Part shown: positions 7,026 to 11,750 of the stretch, in pieces
Layout of the letters: each line of letters opens with the position of its first letter
How positions within the stretch are numbered: the stretch's first letter is position 1
From: Acholeplasmatales bacterium
GTDB lineage: Bacteria; Bacillota_I; Bacilli_A; Acholeplasmatales; Anaeroplasmataceae
Direction: 5' to 3'
NCBI GenBank assembly: GCA_900770055.1
Contig: CAAGJD010000234.1
Location: forward strand, 1 to 11,750
Length of the DNA stretch: 11,750 nt
Made by a program: the position numbers and the translations under genes
The notes under the pieces: model-generated
What the model saw: only the letters and a program-made list of their open reading frames with translations
Told to the model about the DNA's origin: nothing
The model's database searches: none

Positions 7026-7468
7026 GAATAGTAGTTCAAAGAGTTAGTGAAGCCTCCTCAACAGTCGATGGTAAAACTACAGGAAGTATCGGTAAAGGCT
7101 TCTTACTGTTTATTGGCTTTAAGGATGATGATACTGTAGCTGATATGAATAAGCTTTTAAAAAAAGTTATTGGTCTTAGAGTGTTTGAGGATGAATTTGG
7201 TAAAATGAATAAATCACTTGCTGATGTAAATGGTTCAATTTTGGCTATTTCACAATTTACATTGTATGCCGATTGCAAGCATGGTAATAGACCTTCATTT
7301 ACGCGTTCAATGAAATTTGATGAGGCTTTTATTAAATATAAAGAATTTTGTAATGAATTAAGGAAAAATAATATTATTGTAGAGGAAGGAATCTTTGGAG
7401 CTGATATGAAGATTAAGCTTTTAAATGATGGACCAGTTACAATAATCTTAGATAGTGAAAATTTATAA
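7022..7468 (+). CDS. dtd: D-aminoacyl-tRNA deacylase
   Basis: Dtd hydrolyses D-amino acids (and mischarged glycine) from tRNA and so protects translation from wrong-handed residues. The 148-residue product is of normal length. The catalytic-site motif SQFTLYAD begins at residue 77. The second signature, the Gly-cisPro loop, is in 'NDGPVTIILDS' with G137-P138. The start 'MRIVVQRVSEASSTVDG' is typical. Its ATG overlaps the rel stop by four bases (ATGA), which suggests translational coupling. The pair rel-dtd is conserved in many Bacillota. A purine-rich AGAAAGAG within the end of rel is the only candidate ribosome site. An open frame on the opposite strand over nearly the same bases has no protein-like features. 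Confidence 0.97.
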   Translation: MRIVVQRVSEASSTVDGKTTGSIGKGFLLFIGFKDDDTVADMNKLLKKVIGLRVFEDEFGKMNKSLADVNGSILAISQFTLYADCKHGNRPSFTRSMKFDEAFIKYKEFCNELRKNNIIVEEGIFGADMKIKLLNDGPVTIILDSENL

Positions 7469-7474
7469 AAGGAG
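7467..7474 (+). promoter_or_regulatory. Ribosome binding site of the 623-residue membrane protein gene (AAAAGGAG)
   Basis: AAAAGGAG overlaps the dtd stop and lies nine bases before the ATG at 7484. The in-frame TTG at 7475 directly abuts the site and is too close to be used. Confidence 0.7.
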
Positions 7475-7483
7475 TTGGGCAAA

Positions 7484-9355
7484 ATGGGGAAACCATATGT
7501 GTTTAACGAAATTGAATATGATAGCTTAAATAGCTTAGCGAATGCCTATGCAGTTAATTTTAATGAAGGTATAAATGACATTTATACAAATTCAAAGAAG
7601 CTAATTAAATTTATCAAAAATCAAACAAAGGATAAGGAGCTTATTAAGGATATTGTTTCTTATTTATCATTATCTAAATATAAGAATAATGCTTTGACAT
7701 TTATTATATTTAGATTATCCGGTGAAAGAAAAGTAGTTATTAATGGCTCTGAGCTAACATTAGAAGAATATATTAAGGCCTTAAAGGAAAATAGTAATAA
7801 AGAAGATAATGCTTTATTTGCTTTTTTAGAGGATTATGGTATTAGTAAAACTTATGCTAAGCAGGGTATTGAGCCTAAATTAACTAAGGATTCGTACTAT
7901 ATTGAAAGAAATTTTGATTTAGATTTTACATATCAGTATTTAACTACTTATTATGATTTTGAAATAGTTGAATCACTTAATGCTAAAATATCAAATATTG
8001 CTATTAATAAAGAAGAATGCTTTAGAAGAGCTACTAAGGCTACATCTTCTTTAGAATTCCAGCTTAGTATTGCTCATAAGATAGGCTTTAAAGAAGCTGT
8101 AGCTATGAATAAGGAAATAAATCCATTATTTTATGCTGTTAAGCTTTTAAAGAGTATTAATGAAACTGAGGAGGAATCCTTAAGACTTTTAATTTCTGAT
8201 ACATTCTATTGGTGGTTACTTGATAATTATGATAAATATATGCCTGTAAAAAAGGAAGCTAAGGATATTTTTGATAAGCTTAAAGAAATTAAAAAGGAAT
8301 ATATGAAATATCAGTCTCAAGTTGAAGCAAGAAAGATTGTTAATATCTCAATTGATTTATATGCTGATATGTCAAGAAGCTTATATTTAGTTTATTTAAA
8401 ATTTATAAATCTTTATCGTAAGGGCTTAATTGAAATTAAGAAGAAAATAGGGAATCAGGATTTTGAATTTGATAAACCATATTGTAAAACATATATTTGT
8501 CAAGAATTTATGAATGGAAGAATTGTTAAGCTTTATAATCCTAAGCATGATGAAGATAAAGAGATTAGAATTAATCCATTAACTGGTGAAGTTATTTTAG
8601 ATGAAGCAGAAGAAAATAATAATTCAGTTGATATTGATGATGTATCTTTAGATAATCCTGATGTTGATTTAGATATTTCATTAGATGAAACAATAAAGCT
8701 TGATAAGCAAATCAAATATATGAATAAATATAAGTCATTTGGTGCATTTTCAATCTTTGCGACAATCACTAATTTAATTATTGTAGTTATAATATTAGTT
8801 TTAGGCTTAATTTTTAGTGGGACAAATGGTGCTTTAGGTGATGTTGCAGCAAGTGTTGTGTCATTATTAAATAATATAGGAGCTATTATATTATTTGCTG
8901 TAGCTGAGCTTTTAACAATTATTTTTGCAATTACTTTAGGCTCTCGTGTTAATAAAACCTATAATAATGCTTTAGACGCAAGATTCCTTGCGACAATTGG
9001 TATTAAGGATAATATTACTCCAAAGCAGGAAGCAAAATATATTAAGCTTTCTTTAAATGAAGCAACAATTAATAAATATGCTTATAGAAACCATAAAATA
9101 GCGTCGCTTTTTGTAATGGTATTTGCTGGTGTTTCTTTTGCAATTCTTGCTTTATTTGTAGGTGCTTTAATTAGTGGTTTTGTACCAAGTCTAATATCTC
9201 AAGAGGCACTAAAACAATATATTATATATGCTATTTTTGGTGCTGTAATCGGTGCAGTTTATGGAATTATTAAGAAATATAAAGGCTTCTTATCATTAGC
9301 TATATTATTTATATTAGTATTTGGTGCTTCTATAATAGTAATGATATTTATGTAG
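7484..9355 (+). CDS. Unrecognised membrane protein: soluble N-terminal region plus five C-terminal helices
   Basis: I do not recognise the family of this 623-residue protein. Residues 1 to about 365 are soluble-looking, mostly helical and charged, with no signal peptide. They include 'RKVVINGSELTLEEYIKAL' (a possible small beta-helix element), a 'YWW' patch and a Lys/Glu-rich stretch around 245-280. A short CxC-poor strand region 'DKPYCKTYICQEF' follows. Residues 373-407 form an acidic, Asp-rich linker with DxDxSLDxP/DET spacing. Five hydrophobic segments then lie at about 421-445, 464-486, 540-563, 579-597 and 602-622. The 53-residue loop between the second and third is polar ('TPKQEAKYIKLSLNEATINKYAYRNHK'). 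No catalytic motif is evident. It lies 15 bases after dtd and 10 before rimO, so it is expressed with the stringent-response and translation genes. A cytoplasmic sensor or scaffold tied to the membrane would fit the layout, but that is inference only. Confidence 0.85.
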   Translation: MGKPYVFNEIEYDSLNSLANAYAVNFNEGINDIYTNSKKLIKFIKNQTKDKELIKDIVSYLSLSKYKNNALTFIIFRLSGERKVVINGSELTLEEYIKALKENSNKEDNALFAFLEDYGISKTYAKQGIEPKLTKDSYYIERNFDLDFTYQYLTTYYDFEIVESLNAKISNIAINKEECFRRATKATSSLEFQLSIAHKIGFKEAVAMNKEINPLFYAVKLLKSINETEEESLRLLISDTFYWWLLDNYDKYMPVKKEAKDIFDKLKEIKKEYMKYQSQVEARKIVNISIDLYADMSRSLYLVYLKFINLYRKGLIEIKKKIGNQDFEFDKPYCKTYICQEFMNGRIVKLYNPKHDEDKEIRINPLTGEVILDEAEENNNSVDIDDVSLDNPDVDLDISLDETIKLDKQIKYMNKYKSFGAFSIFATITNLIIVVIILVLGLIFSGTNGALGDVAASVVSLLNNIGAIILFAVAELLTIIFAITLGSRVNKTYNNALDARFLATIGIKDNITPKQEAKYIKLSLNEATINKYAYRNHKIASLFVMVFAGVSFAILALFVGALISGFVPSLISQEALKQYIIYAIFGAVIGAVYGIIKKYKGFLSLAILFILVFGASIIVMIFM

Positions 9356-9365
9356 TGAGGTTCAT

Positions 9366-10670
9366 ATGAAGTTGTATACTGTTAGTCTTGGTTGTGCTAA
9401 AAACCAAGTTGATACTGAAATGATTTTAGGTGTTTGTAAGGATAAGCTTACTCTTACAAATACACCTAATGATGCAGATATTATATTGATTAATACTTGT
9501 GCTTTTATAGAGCCTGCAAGAAAGGAAGCAATTGATACAATTTTAGCCCTTTCTGATTATAAAGAAAATGGTGCTAAGCTTGTTGTTTGTGGATGTTTAC
9601 CACAACGCTATAAAGAAGAAATTTCAAAGCTTTTACCTGAAGTAGATCGTTTTATTTCAATTGATGAATATAAAGATATTTCTAAAATATTATCTGATGT
9701 TTTAAGTTCATCTATTAAGCTTAATGAAGAATATTCTCCACTTAATAGAGTGTATTCTACTCCAAATTATATGAGATATGTAAAGATTTCAGAAGGCTGC
9801 TTAAATAGATGTGCATTTTGTGCAATACCCCTAATTAGAGGGAAATTAAGAAGTAGAACAATTGAGGATATTGAAAGTGAAGTTAAAATGCATGTAGCTG
9901 ATGGTGTTTATGAGATTAATTTAATATCTCAAGATACTACTAGATATGGCTTTGATATTTATAAAGAAAATAAATTAGTTTCTTTATTAGAAAATCTTGT
10001 TAAAATTCCTGGTGATTTTAAAATTAGGTTATTATATTTATATCCTGATATTGTAACTGATGAGCTAATTGATTTTATTAAAAATAATCCAAAAATTATG
10101 CCATATTTTGATATTCCAATTCAGCATAGTGAGGACAAGCTTCTTACTAAAATGAATAGAAGAGGAAATAGAGAATATTTGCTAAAACTATTTAATAAAA
10201 TTAAAACTAATATTCCTAATGCTACAATCAGAACAACTTTAATTGTAGGCTTTCCATATGAAGAGGAAGAGGATATTGATAATTTAATTGATTTTATTAA
10301 TGAGGTAAAGTTTGATAGATTAGGTGCCTTTACATTCTCACTTGAGGAAGGCACAAAGGCATGTGATTATCCTAATACTTTAGCTGAATCAGTTAAACAA
10401 AAGCGTTATGAAAGAGTAATGGCTGCTCAACAAAAAATAGCACTAAATAAAAATCAAGAGCTTTTAGGTAAGGTAGTAAAAAACGCTTTTATTATTGATT
10501 ATGATGAAGAATCTTTCATGTATGTTGCAAGAAGTGATGCTTACGCTCCTGATGAGATTGATGGATGTATTTTTGTTGCGGCAAAATATGAGTTAGAAAT
10601 TGGTCAAAGAGTTAATGTAAAAATATTAGATTGTGATGAATACACATTAACTGGTGAGCAATGTGAATAA
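9366..10670 (+). CDS. rimO: Ribosomal protein S12 methylthiotransferase (radical SAM)
   Basis: RimO adds a beta-methylthio group to a conserved aspartate of ribosomal protein S12, using two [4Fe-4S] clusters. The 434-residue product has the three parts expected. The N-terminal UPF0004 domain has cluster cysteines C10 (SLGCAKNQVDTE), C45 (NTCAFIEPA) and C77 (CGCLPQRY). The radical SAM core has CxxxCxxC at C145, C149 and C152 (EGCLNRCAFC). The C-terminal TRAM-like domain ends in 'CDEYTLTGE'. 'IPLIRGKLRSR' after the cluster and 'RSDAYAPDEIDG' in the TRAM part are RimO rather than MiaB features. A GAGG site is five bases before the ATG. As I recall, B. subtilis has MiaB and MtaB homologues but no RimO, so this argues against a close Bacillus relative. 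Confidence 0.95.
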   Translation: MKLYTVSLGCAKNQVDTEMILGVCKDKLTLTNTPNDADIILINTCAFIEPARKEAIDTILALSDYKENGAKLVVCGCLPQRYKEEISKLLPEVDRFISIDEYKDISKILSDVLSSSIKLNEEYSPLNRVYSTPNYMRYVKISEGCLNRCAFCAIPLIRGKLRSRTIEDIESEVKMHVADGVYEINLISQDTTRYGFDIYKENKLVSLLENLVKIPGDFKIRLLYLYPDIVTDELIDFIKNNPKIMPYFDIPIQHSEDKLLTKMNRRGNREYLLKLFNKIKTNIPNATIRTTLIVGFPYEEEEDIDNLIDFINEVKFDRLGAFTFSLEEGTKACDYPNTLAESVKQKRYERVMAAQQKIALNKNQELLGKVVKNAFIIDYDEESFMYVARSDAYAPDEIDGCIFVAAKYELEIGQRVNVKILDCDEYTLTGEQCE

Positions 10671-10682
10671 TTTGAGGTATTT

Positions 10683-11249
10683 ATGAAAAAAATAAATGTA
10701 GTATTATATCATCCAGAAATACCACAAAACACTGGAAATATTATGCGTAGCTGTGTAGGCTTTAACGCAAGGCTTCATTTAATAAAACCACTAGGTTTTA
10801 AATTAGATGAGTCAAAGCTTAGAAGAAGCTGTTTAGATTATTATGATTATTTAGATTATCATGTTTATGAAAACTGGGATGATTTTAAATCATCAAATGA
10901 TGGTTCATTTTATTTCTTAACAAGATATGGCCATAAATCACCATCAAAAATTGATTTTACTAAAGCTGATGGCGAAATCTATTTAGTTTTTGGGGCAGAG
11001 TCAACGGGAATAGCCTATGATATATTAAAGGATAATTTAGGTGATTGTTATAGAATACCTACAACAGATAAAATAAGAAGCTTAAATCTATCAAATTGTG
11101 CAGCAATTATGCTATTTTTAGCTAGTGAGCAGGTAAATCCTAAGGATATAGTTATTTCACATGAGCCTGATACAATGAAGGGTGAAAACTTTATAGATAA
11201 TATAGATGTTGATATGCTTGATGATAAACATAAAGAAGGAGGAAAATAA
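10683..11249 (+). CDS. trmL: tRNA (cytidine(34)-2'-O)-methyltransferase (SPOUT family, TrmL/CspR)
   Basis: TrmL methylates the 2'-hydroxyl of the wobble base C34/U34 in leucine tRNAs, with SAM bound in a trefoil-knotted SPOUT fold. The conserved start 'VVLYHPEIPQNTGNIMRSC' includes the substrate-binding Asn and Arg. The second motif is FGAESTG at residues 103-109 (FGxExxG) and the third is RSLNLSN at 132-138, the C-terminal knot. The body ends near residue 152. A further 35 or so residues rich in Asp, Glu and Lys ('HEPDTMKGENF', then an acidic tail) make it longer, at 188 residues, than the roughly 160 of typical TrmL. GAGGT lies just upstream of the ATG, 12 bases after rimO. trxA starts one base after the stop, and its ribosome site lies in the last codons here. 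Confidence 0.93.
   Translation: MKKINVVLYHPEIPQNTGNIMRSCVGFNARLHLIKPLGFKLDESKLRRSCLDYYDYLDYHVYENWDDFKSSNDGSFYFLTRYGHKSPSKIDFTKADGEIYLVFGAESTGIAYDILKDNLGDCYRIPTTDKIRSLNLSNCAAIMLFLASEQVNPKDIVISHEPDTMKGENFIDNIDVDMLDDKHKEGGK
11236..11242 (+). promoter_or_regulatory. Ribosome binding site of trxA (AAGGAGG)
   Basis: AAGGAGG lies within the last codons of trmL, eight bases before the ATG at 11251. It shows that translation of trxA starts at 11251 and not at the in-frame ATG codons upstream at 11206 and 11221, which are inside trmL. Confidence 0.85.
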
Positions 11250-11250
11250 T

Positions 11251-11565
11251 ATGGCATTAGAACATTTAACAAATGATAATTTTAACGATTTTATCAATAA
11301 TAATGAATTGGTTTTAGTTGATTTTTGGGCTACTTGGTGTGGTCCTTGTCGTATGCTAACTCCCGTTTTAGAGGAGCTAAATGCTAAGACTAATACTAAG
11401 ATTGGTAAGCTAAATGTTGATGAGGTTGAAGAGGTAGCACAAAAATATGGTATTCAATCTATTCCAACAATTATAGCCTTTAAGGGCGGGAAAATTGTTG
11501 ATACACGAGTTGGTTATATGCCAATTAATATGATTGAATCTTGGGTTAATTCAATTAATAAGTAA
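11251..11565 (+). CDS. trxA: Thioredoxin
   Basis: Thioredoxin reduces protein disulfides in the cytoplasm and is recharged by thioredoxin reductase. The 104-residue product has the normal size. The active site is WCGPC, with C30 and C33, inside VDFWATWCGPCRM. The buried aspartate (D24) and the cis-proline (P72 in SIPTI) are present, and 'KLNVDEVEEVAQKYGI' is typical. It starts one base after the trmL stop and appears to be the last gene of the operon, followed by a hairpin. Starts further upstream would place a non-thioredoxin extension inside trmL and lack a ribosome site. Confidence 0.97.
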   Translation: MALEHLTNDNFNDFINNNELVLVDFWATWCGPCRMLTPVLEELNAKTNTKIGKLNVDEVEEVAQKYGIQSIPTIIAFKGGKIVDTRVGYMPINMIESWVNSINK

Positions 11566-11573
11566 TAATAAAT

Positions 11574-11620
11574 AAGGGTTATTCATATTGTTTATTAGGT
11601 GATAAATATGAATGACCCTT
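11574..11620 (+). terminator. Long hairpin after trxA; probable terminator, overlaps next gene start
   Basis: Bases 11574-11589 pair with 11605-11620: 16 base pairs with a single G-U (T11580 with G11614), including a GGG/CCC core. An alternative inner stem (11591-11595 with 11602-11606) leaves TAGGTG in a six-base loop. The sequence after the stem (TATTATTTAT) is T-rich but not a clean U-tract. The position, nine bases after the trxA stop, suits a terminator of the seven-gene operon. However, the ribosome site and ATG of the next frame lie inside the structure, so it may instead, or also, affect translation. Confidence 0.55.
11597..11603 (+). promoter_or_regulatory. Ribosome binding site of the truncated last gene (AGGTGAT)
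   Basis: AGGTGAT stands four bases before the ATG at 11608, the same form and nearly the same spacing as for rarA and the DUF421 gene. It falls in the loop region of the hairpin at 11574-11620. Confidence 0.65.
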
Positions 11621-11750
11621 TATTATTTATAGACTCAGTATCTGATAAAAAAGAATCAGAATCAAATCAAGATTATTTTGATTCAAGAATAAATAAGGTT
11701 AAATCGAAGGCTAAATATCGACTTGACGATATTGAAGCAATGCTTTATTA
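11608..11750 (+). CDS. Hypothetical protein, N-terminal fragment (truncated by window end)
   Basis: Forty-seven codons are open from ATG 11608 to the window end. The visible part, starting MNDPLLFIDSVSDKK, is short, very polar and charged, with Ser/Glu/Asp followed by a basic stretch ('NKVKSKAKYRLDDIEAMLY'). There is no signal peptide or membrane segment so far. I do not recognise a family. Support for a real gene comes from the ribosome site at 11597-11603, an open frame in very AT-rich DNA and codon use like its neighbours. It could continue the operon or be a separate unit started within or after the hairpin. A later start, for example the ATG near 11740, cannot be excluded. Confidence 0.6.
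   Translation, partial: MNDPLLFIDSVSDKKESESNQDYFDSRINKVKSKAKYRLDDIEAMLY

Noticed and set aside
7022..7031. Use of UGA as tryptophan (Mycoplasma code 4), since rel is the only gene here ending in TGA
   Set aside because: All tryptophans I checked are TGG, and long conserved genes read through with no in-frame TGA. Under code 4 many Trp residues would be TGA. The TGA at rel also forms the common ATGA overlap with dtd.
7036..7482. Open reading frame on the minus strand over dtd
   Set aside because: It mirrors dtd almost exactly, has no ribosome site or family features, and dtd is certain. The same applies to minus-strand frames at 6707-7039, 8533-8769, 10121-10354 and 11048-11272.
9366..10670. 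MiaB or MtaB (tRNA methylthiotransferase) as the identity of the radical SAM gene
   Set aside because: The RGKLRSR stretch and the DAPDEIDG pattern in the C-terminal domain are RimO features.
1..11750. tRNA or rRNA genes, CRISPR arrays, insertion sequences, phage or defence islands
   Set aside because: Nearly all bases are covered by housekeeping genes on a uniform AT-rich background. No gap exceeds about 100 bases and no repeat array or transposase motif was seen.

Overview
The window looks like ordinary chromosomal backbone from a low-GC (roughly 30% by eye) Gram-positive bacterium in the Bacillota, most likely Bacilli, Erysipelotrichia or a related uncultured gut lineage. The evidence is strong AT bias, Shine-Dalgarno sites of the GGAGG and AGGTGAT types before most genes, and a gene set (YrzE-like, YrbG-like DUF421, SpoVB-like, apt, rel, dtd) that recalls, from memory, the Bacillus subtilis spoVB to dtd region. 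That synteny is condensed: the secDF and recJ genes I would expect between spoVB and apt are not here. Tryptophan is encoded by TGG and no gene is broken by TGA, so the standard bacterial code applies rather than the Mycoplasma code. Bases 1-19 are not genomic: they match the end of the Illumina read-1 adapter, so the left edge is a contig end.

Layout. (1) 20-493, plus strand: the 3' end of a diverged FtsK/SpoIIIE-like gene. (2) 480-2079, minus strand: a four-helix membrane protein of the YrzE type followed by rarA, converging on the FtsK-like gene with a 14-bp overlap. (3) 2159-2845, plus: a DUF421 membrane protein. (4) 2727-4202, minus: a 14-helix SpoVB/MATE-like flippase whose 3' end overlaps the DUF421 gene by 119 bp. 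(5) 4203-4294: a short divergent promoter region built around a perfect 11-bp inverted repeat. (6) 4295-11565, plus: seven tightly packed genes, apt, rel, dtd, an unrecognised 623-residue membrane protein, rimO, trmL and trxA, with gaps of 1 to 22 bases or a 4-base overlap, which read as one operon. (7) 11574-11620: a long hairpin that may terminate this operon and also covers the start of the next, truncated gene (11608 to the end).

The operon combines purine salvage (apt), alarmone synthesis and hydrolysis (rel), clearing of D-aminoacyl-tRNA (dtd), ribosomal protein S12 modification (rimO), tRNA wobble methylation (trmL) and thiol redox control (trxA). This is a stringent-response and translation-quality theme. 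I see no tRNA or rRNA genes, CRISPR array, insertion sequence, phage or defence genes, and nothing that amounts to a new biological system. The parts most worth a second look are the unrecognised membrane protein, the degenerate FtsK-like fragment, the 119-bp overlap, the symmetric divergent promoter and the hairpin at the start of the last gene. All positions, counts and alignments were made by eye.
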